DNA of 30,885 bases from an uncultured Collinsella sp. (lineage in GTDB: Bacteria; Actinomycetota; Coriobacteriia; Coriobacteriales; Coriobacteriaceae): contig CABQJV010000024.1 in NCBI GenBank assembly GCA_902464565.1, positions 1 through 30,885 on the forward strand, in the 5' to 3' direction. Of this stretch, positions 1-7,406 are shown one piece after another. The position numbers and the translations under genes were made by a program. The notes under the pieces are model-generated. The model was given only the letters and a program-made list of their open reading frames with translations. It had not been told where the DNA came from and made no database searches. How positions within the stretch are numbered: position 1 is the first letter of the stretch; each line of letters begins with the position of its first letter.

Positions 1-159
1 CCGGGCCGCGCGGCAAGGAGATATATTGCCAGACCGGAGGGGCCCCGTGGGCGGGAATCTGGGCGTACACATTTCCTACACATCTTGGAATCCGACTAAC
101 GTTTGCCAGCCGTTACCCACCGCTCGCCGAGCATCTCTTTATATAAGGCAGTCTCATGG
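1..159. other. Gene-free left edge of the window
   Basis: No coding region is supported here. The stretch lies downstream of the minus-strand phosphohexomutase gene. It holds two AT-rich patches (around 20-26 and 138-145) in otherwise GC-rich DNA. I see no convincing hairpin with a U-tract, so the terminator of the neighbouring gene is not identified. Confidence 0.4.
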
Positions 160-1560
160 TTAAAGCGGATACGTTCCCCTAGCTAAAGCGCAGCCAGCAT
201 CGAGCAACTCGTCACGTTCTTCCACCGAGAACCCCTCGGCGTAGACGCGCACCACCGGTTCGGTCCCGCTAGGACGGACCAGCAGCCACGTGTCATCCTC
301 GAATGCCAAACGCAAGCCATCCATATGACTAACGTTTTGCGGCACCTTGCCACAAATCGACTTGGGGTTTACGCCCGGCAGCAGGGTTCGTAACGTTTCG
401 GCATCTTCGGCCTCAAGGCGCAAATCGCGTCGACCGTAACTCGTCTTACCAAAACTGTCCTCGAGTTGGTCGACCAGAACGCCCAAAGGCGCGTCCGTCT
501 TTGCCATAAGCTCACACAGAATCAGACAGGCGAGGATTCCATCGCGCTCGGGCATATGCGCGGCGATGCCGATACCACCGGCTTCTTCGCCGCCCATGAG
601 GACGCCGTCCTTCTTCATCTCCGCCGCTATATATTTGAAACCGACTGGTTTGACGGTCACGCGGCAGCCAAGCGTCTCGGCAATGCGACGCACGAGCGTC
701 GAGCATGAAAGATTGACGACGACGCGCCCCTCCAAATTACGAAATTGAACCAAGTCGCCCAAAACGAGCGCCATGATCTGATGCGGATGTATATATCTGC
801 CGCGCTCGTCAACCGCGCCGATACGGTCGGCGTCGCCGTCGGTCACCAGGCCAGCGCAAGCTCCGTCCTCGATAACCGTGCGCTCGCAAGTGTCCACCCA
901 AGGCTCAACGGGGTCGGGGCAGATATCTTCTTGATCAGACGCCTGCCCGGCGTGAATCTCGTGCACCTCAACGCCAAGCTCGCGCAGCAAGTCGGCTAGA
1001 TAGCCCTGGGCTGCGCCGCCCATGGGATCGACAACCACGCGCAAGTGCGCGGCGCGGATGGCTTCGGCATCGACAAACGATGCCACCGCCTGCATATAGT
1101 CAGGAATGATATCTGCGGTGCGATATTGCCCCTCGATCCCCATTGGCTCGGGAGCCATAGTCTCTTCAAGCTCTTCGATGACATCCTGGTTGGCGGTCGA
1201 GCCGTCACCCATGCGAATCTTGAGGCACAGATAACCCTGCGGATGATGGGACCCCGTCACCATGAGCGCGCCGCACGCCTCACCGTCATAAGCCGCCGCC
1301 CACGTAAGGGCAGGGGTCGGGACAGGCCGCGAAGCGAGCACGGCGTCTAGCCCGTGCGCTGCTAGCGCGCCCGCCGCAAGCTCAGCGAACTCGCGCGCCA
1401 GGGGCCGGGTGTCGAACCCTATATATACCGTTTTGCCCGGATTGGTCTTTTGCCACAACTCGCCGACGGCATCGGCGATACGGGCAACGTTATCGGCAGT
1501 GAAGTCCTCATCGACGCGAGCGCGCCAACCGTCAGTTCCAAAATGAATTATCGCGCACAC
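160..1560 (-). CDS. Phosphoglucomutase/phosphomannomutase family protein
   Basis: This is an alpha-D-phosphohexomutase, which moves phosphate between C1 and C6 of a hexose (glucose or mannose type), in the cytoplasm, for sugar activation and envelope precursors. All four family motifs are visible. The catalytic phosphoserine loop is TGSHHPQGY (Ser about 104), the metal loop is DGDADR (241-246), the sugar-specificity loop is GEEAGG (324-329), and the phosphate-binding loop is RPSGTEP (429-435). I chose the GTG at 1560 (466 residues) because GAGGTG lies 7 nt upstream and the protein then opens with IIHFGTDGWRA, the usual family N-terminus. A longer frame reaching 1644 adds 28 unlike residues. 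The substrate (glucose or mannose) cannot be decided from sequence alone. Tyr-Ile pairs are written TAT-ATA three times, although ATA is rare in this GC-rich DNA. Confidence 0.93.
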   Translation of the reverse strand: MCAIIHFGTDGWRARVDEDFTADNVARIADAVGELWQKTNPGKTVYIGFDTRPLAREFAELAAGALAAHGLDAVLASRPVPTPALTWAAAYDGEACGALMVTGSHHPQGYLCLKIRMGDGSTANQDVIEELEETMAPEPMGIEGQYRTADIIPDYMQAVASFVDAEAIRAAHLRVVVDPMGGAAQGYLADLLRELGVEVHEIHAGQASDQEDICPDPVEPWVDTCERTVIEDGACAGLVTDGDADRIGAVDERGRYIHPHQIMALVLGDLVQFRNLEGRVVVNLSCSTLVRRIAETLGCRVTVKPVGFKYIAAEMKKDGVLMGGEEAGGIGIAAHMPERDGILACLILCELMAKTDAPLGVLVDQLEDSFGKTSYGRRDLRLEAEDAETLRTLLPGVNPKSICGKVPQNVSHMDGLRLAFEDDTWLLVRPSGTEPVVRVYAEGFSVEERDELLDAGCALARGTYPL

Positions 1561-1684
1561 GCGCAGACACCTCACAGTGTTTGGATCATGGTACGCATGG
1601 GGTATACCCGCAACATGCACTCGGCAACCTGCCGGCACCAGCATTCACCATTTGGGCAAATGCTGCCGAGGACATGCAATCAAT
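1561..1684. other. Short intergenic region with small palindromes
   Basis: This lies upstream of the phosphohexomutase. It contains the 10-nt palindrome GGGTATACCC (1600-1609) and the 14-nt palindrome CATTTGGGCAAATG (1649-1662). On the minus strand TATACC could act as a weak -10, with TTGCCG 15 nt before it. This promoter guess is weak. Confidence 0.25.
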
Positions 1685-1711
1685 AAAAACCGCCCCGTAT
1701 GGAGCGGTTTT
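1685..1711 (-). terminator. Rho-independent terminator after mmuM
   Basis: AAAACCGC (1686-1693) pairs perfectly with GCGGTTTT (1704-1711). Read on the minus strand, the stem ends in a run of five T. It begins 6 nt past the stop codon of the homocysteine methyltransferase gene and fits as the end of the dtxR-mmuM transcript. Confidence 0.85.
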
Positions 1712-1716
1712 GCCCT

Positions 1717-2610
1717 TTATATATCGAGCGCCTCGGCCATCGCGGCCGTAGTGATTGCCGTGGTTCCACAGCAACTGCCCACCATTGCGGCACCGGCATG
1801 TCCCCATTCGATGCATGCGCGCGCGAAAGCTTCGGGGTTCTCGTGCCATACGGGGCCATCCTGAGTCTGGACCGGATCGCCTACGTTGGGACGCACCGTG
1901 ACGGGAGTAGTCGCCGATGCAACCATCCTGGGCACCGCCGCGTTCGCGGCCGCAAGCGAACAGCAATTAACACCAACCGAGTTTGCGCCGTGTTTTTCGG
2001 CGTACAAAACGGCTGCCTCGATGTTGAGGCCATCGCCCAACAGGTCGCCTTTATCGTCAACGACAAAACTCACCAGAACAGGCATGCCGTCGGCGGCATC
2101 TCGGGCGCCGGCAAGCATGGGCTGCAAATTACGGATAGAAGTCACCGTCTCGATCAGCAGACCGTCAACGCCGGCATTGAGCAAGGCGTGCGCCTGTTCG
2201 CGCGCAATGCCTCGGATTTCACGATACTCGGCAGAGTCCTCGGCAAACCACTCAATACCGATCGGGCCCATCGAGCCCAGCAGCAGCTGAGGGTGCGCCT
2301 GGCGGGCATCGTCGACGGCCCCGCGATTGACCTCCGCCACGGACGGCGCAATCTGGTCGTGCTTGAGGGCATAGCTCGATGCCTGAAAGGTGTTGGTAAT
2401 GAGCACCTGCGCGCCGGCGGCGACATACAAGCGATGGATACGAGAAACGGTCTGCGGCTCTGCCAGATTCCAAAACGCCGGTGGAATGTCGGCGGCATCG
2501 TACTCACTCAACAGAACACTGCCCATGGGGCCCTGCGCCAACAAGGTCTCGCTCGACAAGCGGCGCGTAAGTTCCTCGGCGCCAAAGCGGTTGTAATAAC
2601 TCGTATCCAT
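1717..2610 (-). CDS. mmuM: Homocysteine S-methyltransferase
   Basis: This is a 297-residue, single-domain, zinc-dependent methyltransferase of the homocysteine-binding family (MmuM, BHMT or the MetH N-terminal domain), which makes methionine from homocysteine. The three zinc cysteines are in place: Cys216 in GVNC and Cys280/Cys281 in GSCCGT. The N-terminal TNTFQAS motif (72-78) is also typical of the family. There is no cobalamin or methyltetrahydrofolate domain, so the methyl donor is probably S-methylmethionine, SAM or a partner corrinoid protein. The sequence does not say which. The ATG at 2610 is 10 nt after the stop of the upstream metalloregulator gene, so the two are very likely co-transcribed. 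The gene ends at a clear terminator. Confidence 0.88.
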   Translation of the reverse strand: MDTSYYNRFGAEELTRRLSSETLLAQGPMGSVLLSEYDAADIPPAFWNLAEPQTVSRIHRLYVAAGAQVLITNTFQASSYALKHDQIAPSVAEVNRGAVDDARQAHPQLLLGSMGPIGIEWFAEDSAEYREIRGIAREQAHALLNAGVDGLLIETVTSIRNLQPMLAGARDAADGMPVLVSFVVDDKGDLLGDGLNIEAAVLYAEKHGANSVGVNCCSLAAANAAVPRMVASATTPVTVRPNVGDPVQTQDGPVWHENPEAFARACIEWGHAGAAMVGSCCGTTAITTAAMAEALDI

Positions 2611-2620
2611 ATATATCCCG

Positions 2621-3043
2621 CTATTCCTCGACGCTGATTCCCTGCTTTTCGAGATAGGCGAGCCAGCGGCTCATCGTGTCCTCGGATAGCGCATGCTCCA
2701 TCATGCAGGCCTCGGAATCGGCTCGCTCAAATTCGACACCGAGCTCCTGAACCAAAAACGTGCGGATGAGGCGATGACGGTACCAGATAGCCGTGCCAAC
2801 CTCGCGACCGCGATCGGTCAGGATTACCTTGCCGTAGTGCGATTGCTCGACAAGCTCGGATGCCTTGAGCGCCGAAACCGCTTTATTGACCGATGCCTTG
2901 GAGACGCCAAGGCGCTGCGCGATGTCGACCGATCGCACGCCGTTGGTTTCCCCCTCTTCGCTTTCAATGCGAACCATGCACTCCAAGTAGTCTTCGTTCG
3001 CCACCGTCAGATGTAGTTCGCGCGAGCTATTTGTCGTATCCAT
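2621..3043 (-). CDS. DtxR/MntR-family metal-dependent transcriptional repressor
   Basis: A 140-residue winged-helix metalloregulator with an N-terminal HTH (about residues 38-60, with VDIAQRLGVSKASVNKAVSAL) and a metal-binding dimerisation domain. It lacks the SH3-like third domain of full-length DtxR/IdeR, so it is MntR-sized. The metal ligands look mixed. Asp18 and Glu21 in NEDYLE correspond to the MntR Asp8/Glu11 pair. His90, Cys113, Glu116 and His117 in EACMMEH correspond to the DtxR Cys102/Glu105/His106 set. Whether it senses Mn, Fe or another metal is therefore open. I chose the ATG at 3043 because the AAGGGACGGAAG purine-rich stretch sits just upstream; a frame reaching 3064 would add seven residues. 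It heads a two-gene operon with mmuM and is divergent from pepT. Confidence 0.9.
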   Translation of the reverse strand: MDTTNSSRELHLTVANEDYLECMVRIESEEGETNGVRSVDIAQRLGVSKASVNKAVSALKASELVEQSHYGKVILTDRGREVGTAIWYRHRLIRTFLVQELGVEFERADSEACMMEHALSEDTMSRWLAYLEKQGISVEE

Positions 3044-3074
3044 GATCTTCCGTCCCTTCTGCATTCAATGGCTG

Positions 3075-3125
3075 ATTCTACCCCATCCAAGCGTCGTGGT
3101 ATGCCGTGGCATACCGTGCTAGAGT
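3075..3125. promoter_or_regulatory. Divergent dtxR/pepT promoter region with 18-bp palindromic operator candidate
   Basis: GGTATGCC (3098-3105) and GGCATACC (3108-3115) form a perfect inverted repeat with a 2-bp centre. On the plus strand an extended -10, TGCTAGAGT (3117-3125), follows directly, suitable for pepT. On the minus strand TAGAAT (plus coordinates 3075-3080) could be the -10 of the regulator gene, which places its -35 region inside the palindrome. A protein bound here could block both promoters. The DtxR-type regulator next door is the obvious candidate, but that assignment is inference. Confidence 0.6.
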
Positions 3126-3163
3126 TCTTGTTGCACACGACGACCAAGATTGGAGCGGTCTTT

Positions 3164-4411
3164 ATGGAAAACACCACCACGAGCCCCGATGTCCTCGAAC
3201 GCTTTTTGCGCTACGTCCAGATCAACACGCAGTCCGAGGATGCAAACTGCGACCAGGTACCCTCGAGCGCCGTTCAGTTTGACCTTGCCAACGTGCTGGC
3301 TGAAGAGCTGCGCGAGCTTGGTGCGGAAGATGCCCACGTGACCGAGCACGCCTATGTCTGCGCGCATATCCCCGCAAGTGCGGGCGCTGAGGACAAGCCC
3401 GCCCTGGGCCTGATCGCCCATCTCGACACCACCGAAGTTGCACCGGGCGCCGGCGTGAAGCCGCACATCGTACACTACGAAGGCGGCGACCTGGTCTGCG
3501 GCACGGTTGACGGTAAGCCCGTTGCCATGAGTACCGCCAAGCTTCCCGCCCTGAATGACCTCGCGGGTGAGGACCTGGTCTGCAGCGATGGCACCACGCT
3601 GCTGGGCGCGGACGACAAGGCAGGCGTCGCCGAGATCATGTCGCTTGTCGCGCGTATCGCTCAGGACCCTTCTCTGCCCCATCCCGCACTCGGCATTTGC
3701 TTCTGCCCTGACGAGGAGATCGGCCACGGAGCCGAGCTGTTGGATATCGATACCTTTGGCTGCAAGTACGCCTACACGGTCGACGGCGGCCCCATCGGCG
3801 AGCTGGAGTGGGAGTGCTTTAACGCCGCCGAGGCGACCGTCCGCTTTGAGGGCCAGTCCATCCACCCGGGCGACGCTAAGGGCCGTATGGTCAACGCAGG
3901 CAATCTGTTCTGTGACTTCAACGCGTTGCTCCCCTACGTGCAGCGCCCGGAGTATACGGAAGGCTACGAGGGCTTTTATCACCTTGAGGGTGTATCTGCG
4001 ACCGTCGATCACGCCACAGCGCGCTATATCGTCCGCGACCATGACGCCGCCAAGTTCCAGCAGAAACTCGACCTTGTTGATGCCGCCGCCTCGATGCTCA
4101 ACCAGCGTCTGGGTGAGGAGCGCGTGACGGTCGAGATTAAGCAGCAGTATCGAAATATGGCCGAGATCGTTCGTGACTATCCCGAGCTTATTGATGTTGC
4201 CAAGGAAGCCTACCTTGCCTGCGGCGTTGAGCCCCAAGTGCTGCCGATTCGTGGCGGCACCGACGGCGCTCAGCTGTCGTTCCGCGGTCTGCCCTGCCCC
4301 AACCTTTCCACCGGCGGCTATTGCTACCACGGCGTCAACGAGTTCGTCCCGGTCAGCTCACTCGTCAAGATGACTGACGTCCTGCAGGAGCTCGTCGCCC
4401 GCTTCGCATAA
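3164..4411 (+). CDS. pepT: Peptidase T (tripeptide aminopeptidase)
   Basis: This is a cytoplasmic M20-family di-zinc aminopeptidase that removes the N-terminal residue of tripeptides. At 415 residues it matches the usual length of about 410. Visible catalytic elements are the IAHLDTT motif (His86, Asp88), the bridging Asp in GADDKAG (about 150), the general base and ligand pair in PDEEIG (Glu184/Glu185), the YTVDGG segment, and the C-terminal RGGTDGAQLSF and HGVNEF motifs. I used the ATG at 3164, which has TTGGAG about 9 nt upstream and gives MENTTTSPDVLERFLRYV, a standard PepT start. The open frame extends to 3068, but that would include the promoter. It is the only intact plus-strand gene in the window and ends at its own terminator. 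Confidence 0.95.
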   Translation: MENTTTSPDVLERFLRYVQINTQSEDANCDQVPSSAVQFDLANVLAEELRELGAEDAHVTEHAYVCAHIPASAGAEDKPALGLIAHLDTTEVAPGAGVKPHIVHYEGGDLVCGTVDGKPVAMSTAKLPALNDLAGEDLVCSDGTTLLGADDKAGVAEIMSLVARIAQDPSLPHPALGICFCPDEEIGHGAELLDIDTFGCKYAYTVDGGPIGELEWECFNAAEATVRFEGQSIHPGDAKGRMVNAGNLFCDFNALLPYVQRPEYTEGYEGFYHLEGVSATVDHATARYIVRDHDAAKFQQKLDLVDAAASMLNQRLGEERVTVEIKQQYRNMAEIVRDYPELIDVAKEAYLACGVEPQVLPIRGGTDGAQLSFRGLPCPNLSTGGYCYHGVNEFVPVSSLVKMTDVLQELVARFA

Positions 4412-4441
4412 GCCTGGCTGCACAAGTCCAAAAGACGAATT

Positions 4442-4476
4442 GCCCCGTCCTCAACCAAGAACGGGGCGATTTTTTT
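4442..4476 (+). terminator. Rho-independent terminator after pepT
   Basis: GCCCCGT (4442-4448) pairs with ACGGGGC (4461-4467), extended by A/T and G-U pairs, and is followed by seven T (4470-4476). It begins 30 nt past the pepT stop. Confidence 0.9.
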
Positions 4477-4522
4477 ACTGCAACGAGAATAGGTTGACGC
4501 ACGCCAGCCTCTTAACGCAAGG

Positions 4523-4621
4523 AGTGTCCCAAACTGCCGGCACAAAAGGAACGTCCCCAAGTGCCAAGTGCATCAAGAGTGTCCCCTTTGACCAGTCATT
4601 TAAGAACGTCCCCAATGACTA
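4523..4621 (+). repeat. Cluster of four short GTCCC-type interspersed repeat units
   Basis: Four related units of about 20 nt lie in tandem with irregular spacing: AGTGTCCCAAACTGCCGG (from 4523), GGAACGTCCCCAAGTGCC (4548-4565), AAGAGTGTCCCCTTTGACC (4575-4593) and AAGAACGTCCCCAATGACTA (4602-4621). The last is identical over 20 nt to 20167-20186. AGTCATT (4594-4600) and AATGACT (4614-4620) can pair around the last unit. No coding function is visible. Confidence 0.65.
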
Positions 4622-4637
4622 CCACTACACAGCATCG

Positions 4638-4796
4638 CAGGTTGAGCCAACGTCAGCGAGCGTCGCCCAAGGCGGACAAGTTGGCATGAAAAAGGCAGGG
4701 CATTGACCTTCTGGTCATGCCCTGCCTTTTGAATGACAAATTGTCGCCTTGGACGGCGCGCAGCGTCGGCCGGTCCGCCGTTCGGTAGAACGGCGG
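4638..4796 (-). repeat. Structured intergenic element, copy A (downstream of the LCP gene)
   Basis: This 159-nt element aligns end to end with 20363-20523. Conserved primary blocks are CAGGTTGAGC at one end, GTCAGCGA, CAAG.TG.C.TGAAA, TTGAA.G.CA.ATTG and GCAGCGTCG. The structure is nested. An outer stem pairs 4661-4674 with 4745-4758, an inner stem pairs 4676-4687 with 4733-4744, and an apical hairpin spans 4689-4730. A separate 9-bp hairpin with a GGTA loop (4775-4783 with 4788-4796) ends 2 nt from the LCP stop codon. The apical hairpin doubles as a terminator. Confidence 0.7.
4689..4730 (-). terminator. Strong terminator hairpin for murA-lcp
   Basis: The arms 4689-4708 and 4713-4730 pair over about 18 bp with one bulge. 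The minus-strand reading ends in five T. It is the apical part of the larger structured element and lies about 70 nt beyond the LCP stop codon. Confidence 0.8.
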
Positions 4797-4798
4797 AA

Positions 4799-6022
4799 CT
4801 AGTAGGAGTAGCCGTTGCCGTCGCCGGTGGGCTCTTCGTAGTAGTCCGAATCGCTCGAATCGCTTGAGTCATCGGAATCGTCAGAGCTGACCGATGAGGT
4901 TGCGGTACCGTTTGCGTAGTCGTCAGACGTGTTGTTGTTCAGGTCGCCGATCGTAGAGCTGGAACCGTCGGAAAGACCCATGGTGTTGGGACCCTTGGGA
5001 TCCTTGCCGGCATCGACGCGCTCCATCATTTCCTTGAGCTCGTCCTCGTAGACAAAGACGTAGCTCACACCGTCGATCATGGTGCTGTCGTCGGCGTACG
5101 AGGGCAGGTTGGCCGAGTAGATACCGTCGACATCCATACCGCGCATGGCGTTGACCGTAGCCACGATATCCTGAACGCTCATATCGGTTACGAGCATATC
5201 GGACAGCGAATTAACCAGGCCAAAGATCTTCGTGGCATCGAAGTTATTGAGAATCTGGTTGGCAAGGGCGCCAAGCACCTGACGCTGGTGGCGCATGCGC
5301 GTGTAATCGCCGTCGGCATAGGTGTAGCGGCAGCGGGCATAGGTAAGGGCGGTGGCACCGTCCATATGCTGCTGGCCAGCGGTAATCTTAATATCCAGGT
5401 GCTCGGGGTCGTCAACATCATCGGTTGCGTTAATGTCGATACCGCCAACCGAATCAATCAGCGCCTGCATACCGTCGAAGCTGACCTCGGCATAGTGGGA
5501 AATCTGAACACCACACAGCTCGTTGACCGCCTCGACCATGGCCTCGGCGCCGCCAACGGTATGGCAGGCGTTGATCTTCATGGTCTCGCCCTTGTACTCG
5601 ACCTTGGTGTCGCGCGGAACGGAAATGAGCGTCGCCTGCTTTTGCGTGGGGTCGATGCGTGCCAGGATAATCGAGTCGGCACGATACGTATCCTCGCCCG
5701 GACGGCCGTCGGTGCCAAGAAGCAGCACGTAGAACGGATCCTTTGCCTCGTCGGTATCAACCAGGATCTGGCGCAGGTTGTCGGTAATGACGTTGGAATC
5801 GCCGAGCTTGCCCATAATGGTGGCAAACCACAGGCCGGCAGCAGTCGTAGCGCTCAACAGCACACCGAGCACAGCAATGAGCGCGACGCGGCGAACCGTA
5901 TGACCGCGACGGCGCTGACGGGCGCGCTCGGAATAGCGGGCAACGTTATCGCGGCTATAGATTTTTGCCTGAGCGCCGGTCGAAGGTCTTCGAGATTCCG
6001 TAATGGGCTTTTTCTTAAACAT
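4799..6022 (-). CDS. LytR-CpsA-Psr (LCP) family glycopolymer transferase
   Basis: A membrane-anchored enzyme of the family that transfers lipid-linked glycopolymers (teichoic acid or capsule type) onto peptidoglycan outside the cell. The basic cytoplasmic N-terminus is followed by one membrane helix (about residues 46-70) and the LCP domain (about 97-260). Characteristic residues are present in LLGTDGRPGEDTYRADSI, SVPRDT, LTYARCRY and RMRHQRQ, including the Arg/Asp set that binds the pyrophosphate and metal. After about residue 350 the chain becomes a Ser/Asp-rich, low-complexity tail. The ATG at 6022 (407 residues) has AGGT 6 nt upstream. A TTG two codons earlier is also open. It starts 12 nt after murA and is probably co-transcribed with it, which fits a cell-wall role. 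Confidence 0.92.
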   Translation of the reverse strand: MFKKKPITESRRPSTGAQAKIYSRDNVARYSERARQRRRGHTVRRVALIAVLGVLLSATTAAGLWFATIMGKLGDSNVITDNLRQILVDTDEAKDPFYVLLLGTDGRPGEDTYRADSIILARIDPTQKQATLISVPRDTKVEYKGETMKINACHTVGGAEAMVEAVNELCGVQISHYAEVSFDGMQALIDSVGGIDINATDDVDDPEHLDIKITAGQQHMDGATALTYARCRYTYADGDYTRMRHQRQVLGALANQILNNFDATKIFGLVNSLSDMLVTDMSVQDIVATVNAMRGMDVDGIYSANLPSYADDSTMIDGVSYVFVYEDELKEMMERVDAGKDPKGPNTMGLSDGSSSTIGDLNNNTSDDYANGTATSSVSSDDSDDSSDSSDSDYYEEPTGDGNGYSY

Positions 6023-6034
6023 AGGCAACCTGCA

Positions 6035-7318
6035 TTAGTAGATGACGGGATCGGGAACGGTGGCGTGCTCGACATGAGCGCCAAGCGCCTGCAGCTTTTC
6101 AACAAACTGCTCGTAGCCGCGCTTGATGTGATGAATGGCCGAAACCTCAGTCGTCCCGTCGGCGATCAAGCCCGCTACGACGAGGGCCGCTCCGCCACGC
6201 AGATCGGGCGAGGTAACCTGTGCACCCGAGAAGCCCTTGACGCCATGAATCATGGCGTGATGGCTCTCGATACGAATGTCGGCACCCATGCGCACCAGCT
6301 CAGAGGCGAACATAAAGCGATTCTCGAAGATGTTTTCGGTAATAACGGAACTGCCGTCGGCAAGGGCGGAGAGCACCATAATCTGCGCCTGCATGTCGGT
6401 CGGGAAACCGGGGAACGGAAGCGTCTGGATGTCGACCGGCTTGATACGCTCGGCACGCCTCACATGGACGCCATCTTCGACGCGCTCGCAGTCGATACCC
6501 ATGAGCTCCATCTTCTTGAGCACCATGCCCAAGTGAATGGGGCAAAAACCCGTGACGTCGACACCGCGATCGTCGGCCATCAACGCACCGGCAACGATAA
6601 AGGTACCGGCCTCGATGCGGTCGCCCACCACGCGATGGGTAACGGGATGGAGCTCTTCCACGCCTTCGATAGTCACGACGGGCGTACCGGCGCCAACAAT
6701 CTTGGCGCCCATCTCGTTGAGCATGTTAGCGAGATCGACGATCTCGGGCTCGCGGGCGGCATTATCGATAACCGTGGTGCCCTGTGCGCGCACAGAGGCC
6801 ATGATGAGGTTCTCGGTCGCACCGACGCTGGCGAACTCGAGCGTGACGGTGGTACCGCGCAGACCTTGGGGCGCATTAGCGTTGATGTAACCGTGGGCGG
6901 TATCGAACTCAACGCCCAGGGCCTCAAGACCAAGAATGTGCATATCGATCTTGCGAGCACCCAGGTTGCAGCCGCCCGGCATGGCAATTTTGGCGCGATG
7001 GAAGCGGCCCAGCAAGGGTCCCATGACGGCGGTGGAAGCGCGCATCTTGGCAACGAGCTCGTAGGGGGCCTCCCATGAATCGACCTGAGAGGTATCAATC
7101 TCGAGCGTGTGTTCGTCGAGAACATCGATCGTAGCGCCCATGCCTTTGAGCACCTTGCCCATCACGTGGACATCGGAAATATCGGGCACGTTCTGCAGCG
7201 TCGTCTTGCCCGGCGCCAGAAGCGTTGCCGCCATGAGTTTGAGCGCGGAGTTCTTGGCGCCCGAAACGGGCACGGAGCCTCCGATGGCGTGGCCACCCTC
7301 AACGCGGATAATATCCAA
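6035..7318 (-). CDS. murA: UDP-N-acetylglucosamine 1-carboxyvinyltransferase
   Basis: MurA carries out the first committed step of peptidoglycan synthesis: transfer of enolpyruvate from PEP to UDP-GlcNAc. At 427 residues it has the normal length. Lys22-Asn23 in SGAKNSAL and the catalytic Cys117 in MPGGCNLGARK are present. Cys at this site is the form that fosfomycin alkylates, so natural resistance by Cys-to-Asp replacement is not expected. The start codon is TTG (7318), with AAAGGG about 7 nt upstream. It follows the ATP synthase terminator and precedes the LCP gene by 12 nt. The association of atp genes and murA is also seen in B. subtilis. Confidence 0.96.
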   Translation of the reverse strand: MDIIRVEGGHAIGGSVPVSGAKNSALKLMAATLLAPGKTTLQNVPDISDVHVMGKVLKGMGATIDVLDEHTLEIDTSQVDSWEAPYELVAKMRASTAVMGPLLGRFHRAKIAMPGGCNLGARKIDMHILGLEALGVEFDTAHGYINANAPQGLRGTTVTLEFASVGATENLIMASVRAQGTTVIDNAAREPEIVDLANMLNEMGAKIVGAGTPVVTIEGVEELHPVTHRVVGDRIEAGTFIVAGALMADDRGVDVTGFCPIHLGMVLKKMELMGIDCERVEDGVHVRRAERIKPVDIQTLPFPGFPTDMQAQIMVLSALADGSSVITENIFENRFMFASELVRMGADIRIESHHAMIHGVKGFSGAQVTSPDLRGGAALVVAGLIADGTTEVSAIHHIKRGYEQFVEKLQALGAHVEHATVPDPVIY

Positions 7319-7330
7319 GGTCTACCCTTT

Positions 7331-7370
7331 CAAAAAGCATGCCCGGGGTGGCTGGGCCATCCCGGGCATG
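7331..7370 (-). terminator. Terminator of the ATP synthase operon
   Basis: 7338-7352 pairs with 7356-7370 in a 15-bp stem with one wobble pair and a 3-nt loop. On the minus strand it is followed by five T. It lies about 37 nt past the atpC stop and just upstream of the murA ribosome-binding site. Confidence 0.92.
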
Positions 7371-7406
7371 ATGTGTTCGCAAATGGTCGAACGCTAAATC
7401 GTTTGA

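Noticed and set aside
1586..1966. Minus-strand frame overlapping the end of mmuM
   Set aside because: It overlaps the terminator and the 3' end of mmuM in another frame, with no family resemblance.
4523..4621. CRISPR array
   Set aside because: The repeated units are imperfect and irregularly spaced, with no uniform spacers and no cas genes nearby.
4440..4706. Plus-strand frame of 88 codons after pepT
   Set aside because: It begins inside the pepT terminator and runs through the repeat units, so it is not a credible gene.
5288..7078. Long plus-strand open frame of 596 codons
   Set aside because: It is antisense to murA and the LCP gene, has low-complexity His/Gly/Val/Arg-rich composition and crosses real gene boundaries. 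This is typical of mirror frames in GC-rich coding DNA.
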